Of a DNA stretch of 64,000 bases, positions 47,201 through 54,358 are shown in pieces (position 1 is the stretch's first letter; each line of letters begins with the position of its first letter). A program made the position numbers and the translations under genes. Source of the DNA: Hahella sp. HNIBRBA332. GTDB taxonomy: Bacteria; Pseudomonadota; Gammaproteobacteria; Pseudomonadales; Oleiphilaceae. The notes under the pieces are model-generated. The model was given only the letters and a program-made list of their open reading frames with translations, was not told the origin of the DNA and did not search any database. The stretch spans positions 3,472,001-3,536,000 of the forward strand of contig NZ_CP132203.1 of assembly GCF_030719035.1 (NCBI RefSeq), read 5' to 3'.

Positions 47201-50200
47201 ACAACAATTACCCGACTACATGACGCCCTCAGCGTTTGTAGCCCTGGATTCACTGCCTCTAACGCCCAATGGCAAAGTCGATCGCAATGCCCTGCCGAGC
47301 CCGGACTATACGTCTCAGGTTGACTACATTGCGCCGACGTCGCCGATTGAGACGCTGCTTTGCGAGATCTGGCGAGAAGTGCTGGGACTTGAACAGGTGA
47401 GCGTCGGGGCGAACTTCTTTACCGCTGGCGGGGATTCCATAAAAGCCATGCAAGTGGCTTCCAGAGCGCAAAGAGCGGGCCTGGCGTTAACCACCCGTCA
47501 GCTGTTTACGCACCAGACTATTGCTGAACTCGCCCTGCAGGTGACGGTTAAAGCCGGTGCCGATGCGCCCCAGGAAGACAGTACAGGAACGCAGACTTTA
47601 TTACCCGTACAGCAACACTTCCTGGCAACCCAGCCCATGGGCGCGCATCACTTTAACCAGGCCGTTCGCGTATCCTTACCCGCTGGCGTGACGGAAGAGG
47701 CCTTGCGCCAAGCTCTGGCGGCGATAGTGGCGCGTCATGACGTCTTACGCCTGAACTTCCAGCAGCAGGCCTCGCACTGGCGCGCCAGTTACCTGTCCCA
47801 CTCCCCCGAAGCAATAGCGGATACGATACATCGTCTGAACCTGCCACCCATGGCGGAGAACGCCCGGCGGCGGCTGATCGCCGAGAAGGCGAATCCGTTA
47901 CAAGCCAGTTTTGATCTGGCGCAACCGCCGCTAATCCGCTGGCTGTGGATTTACAATGAGGCCACAGCCGCCAGTGAACTCATTTGGATCATGCATCACT
48001 TGATTGTGGACGGCGTGTCATGGCGGATCCTGCTCCAGGACTTGCAACAGGCGCTTGAGCAATACGCCGCCTCCGCAACGATTACTTTGCAACCCAAAAC
48101 CAGCAGCTACCAAGCCTGGGCTCAGCAGCTGGAGGCGTACAGCAAGACGTCCGCCTGCCGGCAAACGGCTCGTTATTGGCGGCAGACGCTAAGCCAGCAC
48201 GCGCCGGACTTACCGGCCCGCCCCTTGTCGTCGACCGATAGCCTGGACTACCAGCGGACGGCCTATCACTCGCTGCAGCTCAGCGAGACCTTGACTCAGC
48301 AGCTGCTGCAGCAAAGCAATGCCTGTTACCACACCCAGATCAACGACCTGCTATTGACCGCTTTATTATTGGCCGTCACCGACTGGACCGGCGGCGACAG
48401 TTTACGCGTTGATCTGGAAGGACACGGTCGCGAGGCGCTGTTTGAAGACACTAATCTGAGTGAAACCGTCGGCTGGTTCACCTCTGTTTTTCCAGTGCAT
48501 TTACACAAGGCGGCCAGCGTGTCTGCAGACTCAGCAACAGAGGTAGGCGAGCACATTAAAGCGGTGAAGGAACAGCTGCGACAGATACCGAACAAGGGCA
48601 TTGATTATGGCGTGTTGCAACGCTTTCAAGCGGACGCTTTGCCCGAGCATCGGCCCTCTGCCGTGGTCTTCAATTATTTAGGCCAGTTTAATCAGACCAA
48701 CGAAGCCAACGCACTTCAGCTGTCCATCACTGACACTGGGGAAAGCGTTGCTCCACAACTGCAACGCGAGCACCTCCTGGGCTTCAATTGCCTAGTGACT
48801 TCCGGGCAATGGCGACTCACTTTGGACTATCACTCCGGCCAATTCGCCGCTGAGCACATCGCCCAGCTGGCGGACCGCTATCGCTTTTACTTAACCGAGA
48901 TCATTCACCATTGCGCCCACTCCGCGGGAAGCCATACGCCTTCTGACTTCCCTCTGGTTAAATTATCTCAACGCCAGCTCGACCGGCTACAGCAGGACTA
49001 CCCTGCATTAGAGGATCTCTACCCCAGCACGCCGATGCAGCAAGGGATGTTGTTCCACAGTGAGTTAAGCGGAGACACTGGGGTGTATATGACCCGGCTG
49101 GGCATCATGCTGCGCCGGCTTGACCCGCTCCTGTTTCAACAGTGCTGGCGGAGTCTGATAGCGCGCCACGCCATTCTGCGAACCGCCTTTACATCAATAG
49201 ACGGGCAGGAGCCGCTGCAACTTGTTCAATCCCAGGCGGAAGCGCCCTGGCGGCGGCTGGACTGGCGTCCATTAAGTGAGCCGGAGCAACAGGCGAACCT
49301 GCAGGAGTTGCTGGAAGAGACGCCCCATTATGACCCGCGGCGGGCACCGCTCATGGATTTTACCCTGGCGCAAACCGACGACTCCGATTATTGGTTTATC
49401 TGGCGTCATCATCATGCTTTGCTGGACGGCTGGTGTTTGCCGATTCTGTTTAAGGAACTGCTTACCCTCTACCAACGCGGAGCGAATCAACCGTCCCTCC
49501 CGTTACCCGCTGTCGCGCCTTACCGAGAGTATATCGCCTGGTTACAACGACAAAGCCCCGCGCAGGCGGAAGACTATTGGCGCGCCTATTTAGCCGGATT
49601 TAACGCGCCAACGGCGCTGCCCGGCGCCCGTCCGTCGATCGCCGCCGAGGATGCACCGCCGCAACAGGCAACCCATTTAACGCTCTCAACGACGCTCACC
49701 ACGCAGCTTCAGCAACTGGCTCAATGCCAGCAGGTGACGCTCAATAGCGTCGTGCAAGCTGCATGGGGACTGTTGCTCAGCCGCTACAGCGGCGAGCAGG
49801 ACGTAGTGTTTGGCGGTACGCGCTCAGGACGCCCGGAGGCGCTTCCCGGCGCAGAGCACATGTTGGGATTGTTTATCAACAGCGTCCCTATGCGGCTACA
49901 GCTGACGGGTAACCTCTCTATCGCAGATTGCCTGCAACAATTGCAACAGACTCAAGCCTCTCACGACCAGTATAGCTACCCGCCGTTAGTGGATATTCAG
50001 CGTTACAGCGAGGTCGGCGGTGGCCGTCATTTATTCGAGTCACTGCTTGTATTCGAAAACTACCCGCTGGACGCCTCATTGATAGAGTCAGCGTCGTCTC
50101 CAGATCAATTCGTCGTAGGACAGCTCATCGCAAACGAACAATCGAGCTACCCCCTGAGCCTATCTATAGTTCCCGGTGACCGGCTGCACTTTAAATTGCT

Positions 50201-53051
50201 GTATCAACCACAACGCTTCACTGAGGACAACGTTCGTCGGCTGCTCGCGCATTTACAACAACTTCTCATCGCCATGACTCGCACTGAAAGCTCCGTCGCG
50301 ATGAGCGGATTGAATATGCTAACCGAGCAGGAAACCCAGCAACTGCTCGTTGACTGGAACCAGACCGCCGCGCCCTACCCGGCTGACCAATGCATCCATG
50401 AGCTGTTTGAAGCCCAGGCCGAGAAATCCTCAAATGCGGTGGCGGTAGTGTTTGAAGGCGACGAACTGACCTATGGCGAGCTCAACCGGCGCGCCAATAG
50501 ACTGGCCCATTACTTAATCGAGCAAGGGGTGAAACCCGACGCGTTGGTGGGCCTCTGTATGGAGCGCAGCCTGGATATGATCATTGGGCTACTGGGCATA
50601 TTAAAAGCCGGCGGAGCTTACGTGCCTCTGGATCCTGGCGCGCCGCCCGCAAGGCTTCAAGCTATATTGGATGATTGTCAGCCTGAGTTATTGATAACGC
50701 AGATGCGCTGCATCGAATCATTGAATAGTCACTCTGGCGCTGTAGTTTGTTTGGATGCTGATTGGCCCGTAATTGAAAACTCTCCCAGCAGTCAACCACC
50801 TGTCTCCAGCAGCCCCAATGACCTGGCCTATGTGATCTATACATCCGGCTCCACAGGGAAACCCAAAGGCGTATTGCAACACCATAAGACCCTGCTGAAT
50901 CTGGCTCAGCATCAGGCATTGGAAGGGCATTTAACTCAGGCGATGAAGACACTTCAGCTTACCAACATCACTTTTGACGTGGCGCTGCAAGAAATCGTCA
51001 CCAGCTGGTTTACAGGTAGTTGCCTGGTGCTTATCCATAACGATGCGAGACTGGATATGTCACTGCTGGCGGACGTGTTATCCAATCAACGCATTGAGCG
51101 TCTGTTTATTGCGCCTGCGTTGTTACATGCGCTCACTGATTTCTTAACCCACCAGAGCATCTCCTTGTCTCATATCAAAGAAATCATTACCGCCGGCGAA
51201 GCGCTTCAGATCACTGGCAACTTACATCAGTTTCTTCAAGCCCATCCCAGCTGTTGCTTATGGAATCACTACGGCCCTTCTGAAACGCACGTGGTGACAA
51301 TTGAACAGGTCAAAGATTTCAACGTGGGCGATATCCCGGCAATAGGCAAACCCTTAAAAAACCACCAGTGTTATGTCGTAAATCAACAGAATCAGCTTCA
51401 ACCCATTGGCGCGCCTGGAGAGTTATTAGTTAGTGGAACTGGACTCGCCCGTGGTTACTTAAACCGCCCCGATCTCACTGCGGCGAAGTTTATTCCAAAC
51501 CCTTTCAGCGACGATCCTCATGACCGCCTGTATCGCACTGGGGATCTGGTGCGCTGGCTGCCGGATGGCGACCTGGAATTTCTCGGCCGCATCGATCATC
51601 AGGTCAAAATCCGCGGCTTTCGCATTGAGCCTGGGGAAATCGAAGCGGCTTTACTACAACATGAGGCGGTTCGGGAGGCCGTCGTGGTCGCCCGGGAGGA
51701 CCAGGGCGATAAGCGTCTGGTGGCGTATGTAATCACCGAGACTGGCAGTAACTTGACTGAAGAGCAATTAATCCGTGATTTAAAACGCACCATTACGCAA
51801 CAGTTGCCTGACTACATGACGCCCTCGGCGTTTGTAACCCTGGATTCACTGCCGCTAACGCCTAACGGCAAAGTCGATCGCAACGCCTTGCCAGTCCCGG
51901 ACTACGCCGCCTCGGCAGATGAGTTTGTAGCGCCGGTTGGCTCCACGGAATGCAAGTTGGCTGACATATGGCGATCACTGCTGCAGATCAATCGCCCCAT
52001 CAGCGCCAACGCCAACTTCTTTGCATCAGGCGGACATTCTTTATTAGTGATGAGGTTAGTTTCAGCAATTAGTGATCAGTTGGGCGTCCAAATAGCCGTA
52101 AGAGATATTTTTGGGCATTCACAGTTAAAAGACTTAGCCACATATATTGATGCCTATCGTGTCCTGGATAAGCACAAAGAGTGGAAGCCGCTGGTAAGGT
52201 TATCGGACGAAACATTAACGAATAAAGCATTCCCTAAATTATTCTGCGTGCCTGGAGCTGGGGGATTTAGTATCGCTTACCAAGCGCTATCAGACGAGCT
52301 AAGTCAGTTTGCGCAAGTATTAGTATTTGAAGCTAAAGGACTTGATGGAGCCCAAGAGCCTCATAACGATTGGAATTCATTGATTAGCTGTTACTTGAAT
52401 GCAATCACTATCGAGCAACCGATAGGGCCCTACTATTTATTAGGTCACTCTTTTGGCGGACGGGTAGTATTTGAGCTGGCTCGAAAACTGGAAGCATGCA
52501 ATCAGGAAGTTCATGTCATTATTTTAGATACAGCGTTATCTAATACTGTCCTTTCCAATGAAATTGCCGCCATGCCTGATATGAGTGTCGCAGAAAAAGT
52601 GTTGCATGTTGTCGATGAGTTTCTTGGGGACGCATCGAGAGGTCCAAACCACAATTTTCCATCAGCGAAAGAGGAACTGAAGCATTTAATGGTAATGGGA
52701 GGACTACTCCCCGCCAATGGCGACAGCCAACTACTGGATGGATTCATAGAAGTTTATGCTGCTCAAGACTCACTATTCAATCAATATGAGCCAAGCGGCA
52801 GGTTGCATAGCAAGCTTCTTTTTTTATACAGCGAAAACTCTTTCTCAAGGAAATTACTTCGTTTGGCCGTTGAGAACTATAACCAGCTATGCGCCCAGCC
52901 CATCAATGCACACAAAGTGGATGGTGGACACGTATCAATGTTGAGAGCTAAAAACGTTCATTCTATTGCCTCTGCTATTGCACCTATTCTGAATACAGAG
53001 CAAAACATCAGCATGAGTAGCAAAAGCAACGAGGAGGAAATGCTTTTGTAG
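41214..53051 (+). CDS. Trimodular nonribosomal peptide synthetase, C-A-T-C-A-T-E-C-A-T-TE
   Basis: A single 3,945-residue megasynthase. Approximate residues: C1 10-440 (HHILMDG at 143-149), A1 455-955, T1 965-1045 (GGHSLL), C2 1065-1500 (HHIASDG), A2 1520-2020, T2 2030-2110 (GGDSIK, the form usual before an epimerase), E 2125-2565 (HHLIVDG, EGHGRE, NYLGQF), C3 2600-3025 (HHALLDG), A3 3050-3550, T3 3560-3640 (GGHSLL), TE 3670-3930 (GHSFGG). Hand-derived A codes: DAWTIAAVCK (Phe type), DAFWLGCTFK (Val-like aliphatic), DVQFIAHVVK (Pro). All C motifs are intact, so the first C likely joins an acyl or other donor to Phe. Predicted product: X-Phe-D-Val-Pro, released linear or cyclised by the TE. 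Ends are AT-rich, centre GC-rich. No MbtH, PPTase or transporter adjoins it. A hairpin terminator follows. Confidence 0.93.
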   Translation: MSTSNQDKGKWISLHPSQEEVYFDQLIHPGSSHYNIGGYVELKGVLNIEKFRKAIEKSIYSIDSFGINFDFSNEQLRQQFGSIYRNSDVLYIDFANEKHPALAATSWLREYYAIPFELSQKYLYENTLLKINDRDHWWVNKSHHILMDGLGYINYGKIVAETYSNFVNNDSLAWLKETPSYKKCIVRSMNYFSSEKYQKDRNYWVDQLKSPPQPFLTKKYALGSHKSEHYSIALPTDNANHIKKLETTLNSSLLKLTIAALSVYFSRTSSTNTLTFGLPVHNRRNKEERLTVGMMTGVIPFKASISPEMTLSELIKGISQKLRKSYRHQRYPISHLKRDLKKITSNTGEIFDVLINHEAFNLDLHFDGLKSSFEHLSSDDEMTPLQIRWCDYGANQPLQLKLSYRTDYFSKDEAALLADRILHMLLSFEQYHDQSIDLIPILTQPETQKLLIDWNQTATPYPAEQFIHELFEAQAAKSPNTVAVMFNDDALTYGELNRRANQLAHYLIEQGVKPDALVGLCMERGLDMIIGLLGILKAGGAYVPLDPSYPTERLGYMIEDSGVELVVTQTALKRPIPPLANLSSICLDAEDHQKLLSLCSDRNIAKDRLQLTSQHLAYVIYTSGSTGKPKGVLLAHQGLVNLALAQQSLFDVTASSRVLQFASLSFDAATWEWCMALAAGASLYIPAQETITSAKALSTFVQRQQLTHATLPPALLPVLDIDQWKSVKHLIVAGDSCPLSLAQQWMVNRNFHNAYGPSEATVCCSAYSLTGLSTVLPIGSPIANVQLFVLSPNQSLQPIGVAGELHIGGAGLARGYLNRPDLTSEKFIHNPFSDDPHDRLYRTGDLVRWLPDGNLEFLGRIDYQVKIRGFRIELGEIEAVLLQHEAVREAVVVARVDQDDNRLVAYVVAIVDEMTSSSLVDELKQIIKQQLPDYMTPSAFVILDSLPLTPNGKVDRNALPAPDYAASADEFVAPATPTECKLADIWRSLLQIDRPISVNANFFESGGHSLLAVRLAALIREAFSVEVTVKDLFSTPHLSEIAALIEQSVPTTPKVPAIRPRDPQVTKIPLSYAQQRLWFIDQMEGGSAHYNMPGALMLEGRLDQGVLNQALTTIFERHESLRTCFTTVDGETHQQVMSPPDKWEIEVVDLFALEGAALQEATKQLQLAEASKPFDLSHDYLLRGRLLQLANERALLLLTMHHIASDGWSIGVLIRELNALYAAFVQGQSNPLPPLAIQYADYALWQREYLQGETLEQQVAYWRQQLQGLPDVHQLPLDHPRPSVQTFDGAAYHCVIDNTLSDAFNRYCVSRGATLFMGLHAAFSVLLSRYSGETDIVVGFPVANREQGEITSLIGFFVNTLVLRADLSENPTFDALLQQCRQTALEAYAHQQVPFEQLVEALQPARHLSHHPLFQVMLALQNNQQETLSLPELTLSMQTPEFTIAKFDLTLHVSEEAEGLKLSWEYNTRLFEAATIQRMAGHLHQLLTEIVARPDQSINAYSLLTQQETQQLLIDWNQTAAPFPAEQCIHELFEAQAAKSPNAVAVVFEDDKLTYGELNRRANQLAHYLIEQGVKPDALVGLCVERNLEMIIGLLGILKAGGAYTPLDPSYPMERLSYMIEDSGVELVVTQTALKRSIPPLANISCICLGAEDHQQLLSRHSDRNIAKDRLQLTSQHLAYVIYTSGSTGRPKGVLIPHQGVTRLVISNNYAPLNNKTVMGQCATITFDAATFEIWGALLNGGRLVLYPQPVMDILQLNEFIHSNHINTIWLTSGLFDHFAKDASKIDSLKYILTGGDVVSPHTVSKLYSTNSDLTIINCYGPTENTTFTCCFTISSSIDVNRSIPIGRPIKNTTVYVLSPSQSLQPIGVAGELYIGGAGLARGYLNRPDLTAEKFIPNPFSDNPHDRLYHTGDLVRWLPDGNLEFLGRIDHQVKIRGFRIELGEIESVLLQHEAVREAVVIAREDQGDKHLVAYVVAVADETTSNSLIEYLRQIIKQQLPDYMTPSAFVALDSLPLTPNGKVDRNALPSPDYTSQVDYIAPTSPIETLLCEIWREVLGLEQVSVGANFFTAGGDSIKAMQVASRAQRAGLALTTRQLFTHQTIAELALQVTVKAGADAPQEDSTGTQTLLPVQQHFLATQPMGAHHFNQAVRVSLPAGVTEEALRQALAAIVARHDVLRLNFQQQASHWRASYLSHSPEAIADTIHRLNLPPMAENARRRLIAEKANPLQASFDLAQPPLIRWLWIYNEATAASELIWIMHHLIVDGVSWRILLQDLQQALEQYAASATITLQPKTSSYQAWAQQLEAYSKTSACRQTARYWRQTLSQHAPDLPARPLSSTDSLDYQRTAYHSLQLSETLTQQLLQQSNACYHTQINDLLLTALLLAVTDWTGGDSLRVDLEGHGREALFEDTNLSETVGWFTSVFPVHLHKAASVSADSATEVGEHIKAVKEQLRQIPNKGIDYGVLQRFQADALPEHRPSAVVFNYLGQFNQTNEANALQLSITDTGESVAPQLQREHLLGFNCLVTSGQWRLTLDYHSGQFAAEHIAQLADRYRFYLTEIIHHCAHSAGSHTPSDFPLVKLSQRQLDRLQQDYPALEDLYPSTPMQQGMLFHSELSGDTGVYMTRLGIMLRRLDPLLFQQCWRSLIARHAILRTAFTSIDGQEPLQLVQSQAEAPWRRLDWRPLSEPEQQANLQELLEETPHYDPRRAPLMDFTLAQTDDSDYWFIWRHHHALLDGWCLPILFKELLTLYQRGANQPSLPLPAVAPYREYIAWLQRQSPAQAEDYWRAYLAGFNAPTALPGARPSIAAEDAPPQQATHLTLSTTLTTQLQQLAQCQQVTLNSVVQAAWGLLLSRYSGEQDVVFGGTRSGRPEALPGAEHMLGLFINSVPMRLQLTGNLSIADCLQQLQQTQASHDQYSYPPLVDIQRYSEVGGGRHLFESLLVFENYPLDASLIESASSPDQFVVGQLIANEQSSYPLSLSIVPGDRLHFKLLYQPQRFTEDNVRRLLAHLQQLLIAMTRTESSVAMSGLNMLTEQETQQLLVDWNQTAAPYPADQCIHELFEAQAEKSSNAVAVVFEGDELTYGELNRRANRLAHYLIEQGVKPDALVGLCMERSLDMIIGLLGILKAGGAYVPLDPGAPPARLQAILDDCQPELLITQMRCIESLNSHSGAVVCLDADWPVIENSPSSQPPVSSSPNDLAYVIYTSGSTGKPKGVLQHHKTLLNLAQHQALEGHLTQAMKTLQLTNITFDVALQEIVTSWFTGSCLVLIHNDARLDMSLLADVLSNQRIERLFIAPALLHALTDFLTHQSISLSHIKEIITAGEALQITGNLHQFLQAHPSCCLWNHYGPSETHVVTIEQVKDFNVGDIPAIGKPLKNHQCYVVNQQNQLQPIGAPGELLVSGTGLARGYLNRPDLTAAKFIPNPFSDDPHDRLYRTGDLVRWLPDGDLEFLGRIDHQVKIRGFRIEPGEIEAALLQHEAVREAVVVAREDQGDKRLVAYVITETGSNLTEEQLIRDLKRTITQQLPDYMTPSAFVTLDSLPLTPNGKVDRNALPVPDYAASADEFVAPVGSTECKLADIWRSLLQINRPISANANFFASGGHSLLVMRLVSAISDQLGVQIAVRDIFGHSQLKDLATYIDAYRVLDKHKEWKPLVRLSDETLTNKAFPKLFCVPGAGGFSIAYQALSDELSQFAQVLVFEAKGLDGAQEPHNDWNSLISCYLNAITIEQPIGPYYLLGHSFGGRVVFELARKLEACNQEVHVIILDTALSNTVLSNEIAAMPDMSVAEKVLHVVDEFLGDASRGPNHNFPSAKEELKHLMVMGGLLPANGDSQLLDGFIEVYAAQDSLFNQYEPSGRLHSKLLFLYSENSFSRKLLRLAVENYNQLCAQPINAHKVDGGHVSMLRAKNVHSIASAIAPILNTEQNISMSSKSNEEEMLL
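42549..43126 (+). repeat. NRPS internal repeat, 5' flank of A1 core
   Basis: Nearly identical at DNA level to 45735-46312 (offset 3,186 bp). It covers the end of C1, the A1 N-terminal part and motif A3 (YTSGSTGKPKG). Similarity stops just after this motif, where the substrate-choosing core begins. Confidence 0.8.
43605..44248 (+). repeat. NRPS internal repeat, 3' flank of A1 core plus T1
   Basis: Nearly identical to 51402-52048 through the A-domain C-terminus and into T1 (LYRTGDLVRWLPDG, NGKVDRNALP, ANFFESGGHSLL). Confidence 0.8.
45735..46312 (+). repeat. NRPS internal repeat, 5' flank of A2 core
   Basis: Second copy of the block at 42549-43126. Beyond 46312 the A2 core (to about 46800) turns AT-rich and no longer matches A1. 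Confidence 0.8.
46809..47320 (+). repeat. NRPS internal repeat, 3' flank of A2 core
   Basis: Matches the A1 and A3 copies up to about NGKVDRNALP and then leaves them: T2 is unrelated at DNA level, as expected for a carrier domain in front of an epimerase. Confidence 0.75.
50331..50640 (+). repeat. NRPS internal repeat, 5' flank of A3 core (shorter)
   Basis: Third copy, matching the first two only until GAYVPLDP; the A3 core then diverges earlier than in A2. Confidence 0.75.
51402..52048 (+). repeat. NRPS internal repeat, 3' flank of A3 core plus T3
   Basis: Third copy of the block, extending through T3 to GGHSLL; identity with A1/T1 ends where the AT-rich thioesterase part begins. Confidence 0.8.
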
Positions 53052-53066
53052 AAATAGGGATACGAA

Positions 53067-53091
53067 AAACGCCTCCATACAGGAGGCGTTT
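53067..53091. terminator. Bidirectional terminator between the NRPS and mvaT-like genes
   Basis: Perfect 10-bp stem AAACGCCTCC / GGAGGCGTTT with a 5-nt loop, 16 bp past the NRPS stop. Flanking A and T runs on both sides (GAAAAAC, GTTTCC) allow use by both convergent genes. Confidence 0.7.
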
Positions 53092-53181
53092 CCATCAAGG
53101 CTTGGCATGACGCTTTACTGATATCCCTCCCTTCGTATGGAGGATGTAAAAACGCTAACCGATTACAGCCTTATAAAACCA

Positions 53182-53541
53182 TTAAGCAGCCAACCAGCTC
53201 TCAACAGTTTCTTTGCCGTATTGTTCTTTCCACGCGTTCAGAACTTTGTGGTTACCGCCGCGGGTTTCAACTACTTCGCCGGTTTCTGGGTTTTTGTACA
53301 CTTTCAAAGGACGCGCGCCACGACGCTTGTCAGAAGCAGAGGCTTTAGCTGGCGTTTTGTCCCCACCCAGCAGGTTCAGCAGCTCGTCGGAAGAAACGTC
53401 GTAGCTTTTCATCAGCGCTTCAAGCTGCTTTTTGAATTCCAGGCTCTTTTTCAGTTCGTCGTCATTTTCCAGCGCTTCCAGTTTCTTTTTCAGCGCTTCG
53501 ATTTCAGCAAGCGTATTTTCGTAGGCGTTAATCTTTTTCAT
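53182..53541 (-). CDS. MvaT-like H-NS family xenogeneic silencer
   Basis: A 119-residue nucleoid protein. The N-terminal coiled coil (about residues 3-65) ALKKKLEALENDDELKKSL gives oligomerisation. A basic linker follows, then a DNA-binding part with KVYKNPETGEVVETRGGNHK and ESWLAA at the end. This YKNP..GEV.ETxGGNHK pattern is that of Pseudomonas MvaT/MvaU, which replace H-NS and bind the minor groove of AT-rich DNA. GGGGA lies 6 nt before ATG 53541. It is convergent with the AT-rich-ended NRPS gene. Genomes often carry several paralogues, so whether this is the main or a local copy is unknown. Confidence 0.92.
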   Translation of the reverse strand: MKKINAYENTLAEIEALKKKLEALENDDELKKSLEFKKQLEALMKSYDVSSDELLNLLGGDKTPAKASASDKRRGARPLKVYKNPETGEVVETRGGNHKVLNAWKEQYGKETVESWLAA

Positions 53542-53622
53542 TTCTTATCCCCAATGTAATTATGAAAACTATTGAATCCGGGCCATTTACAGCCTGGCCA
53601 ATACAATACGAGTTGGAAGCGG

Positions 53623-53650
53623 AGTATAACGCAAAGTTATTAAGCATCAA
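53623..53650 (-). promoter_or_regulatory. Promoter of the mvaT-like gene
   Basis: On the minus strand TTGATG (53645-53650) and TATACT (53623-53628), 16-bp spacer, about 80 nt before the ATG. The upstream DNA to 53800 is very AT-rich, which suits autoregulation by the silencer itself. Confidence 0.65.
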
Positions 53651-53899
53651 GCATTTTCACTTATAAAGCACAATTATTTACTAATAAATAACATTACCGT
53701 CATATTAATTTTTGTTGTATTGGCTCTACCCTTGCGCGAATTCGATCACTTTATAATCAAACCTATTACAATGTGAATTATACAACCGGATAAAACAACT
53801 TATACGCAGACAGTCTGGCGCCACGTTAATTAGCGATAACGAAGGTGGCGCGAGTGAATCGAGTGGATACGGGATTTTTACGAGATATGAGGATTGTGA
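53651..53899. other. AT-rich intergenic region with a long inverted repeat
   Basis: Between two minus-strand genes. Contains an imperfect inverted repeat GCGCCAC (53819-53825) ... GTGGCGC with inner GTTA/TAAC pairs, about 35 bp in all. This may end transcription of the gene at 53900. No coding frame seen. Confidence 0.4.
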
Positions 53900-54358
53900 C
53901 TACTTCAAACACCACCAAAACCAAAGTCGATGTTCCTTATCACCCAAGGCGTAGTCTCCCCGTCCGGCTATAATATCCTGCAACCCTTGCATTAAGAGCT
54001 GAACTCCCTGCTTCGATATATCCAGACAAGGTCTGCCTTCGGTTTCATTAATTGTCCACTGCGCAGTCCTATCCGGCGTATAGGTCAGTTTAAGCTTAGG
54101 GAAGCTAATCACTTGGTCGCGGCAGTTCGCCACTGCCGCCGCGGCGTCAGGTTTGCTTAAGGTTAGAGTACGATATAAGGAGTCATTAACCTGAAGACAT
54201 TGACCCAATAACTGCAAGAGCGAATCGGCGCCCGTTGTGTCCGTGCTCAAATGCCAGCCGGCGTAATCGCTGGGATTATTTTTATAGCGCCAGAAATATA
54301 TTTCTCCCTGCTGGCGCCATGAATAAAGATCCGTCGTTGTCGATTTATTCTGCTTCAT
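53900..54358 (-). CDS. Conserved-looking hypothetical protein (possible immunity type)
   Basis: A 152-residue acidic-neutral soluble protein without signal or TM segments. It contains a Trp-rich start (YSWRQQGEIYFWRYK) and ends with GDYALGDKEHRLWFWW. The end pattern GDYxI..LWFWW is one I have seen on small proteins in polymorphic-toxin neighbourhoods, but I cannot confirm a family. The start overlaps the stop of the upstream gene by 14 bp, so the two are translationally coupled. Function unknown. Confidence 0.65.
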   Translation of the reverse strand: MKQNKSTTTDLYSWRQQGEIYFWRYKNNPSDYAGWHLSTDTTGADSLLQLLGQCLQVNDSLYRTLTLSKPDAAAAVANCRDQVISFPKLKLTYTPDRTAQWTINETEGRPCLDISKQGVQLLMQGLQDIIAGRGDYALGDKEHRLWFWWCLK

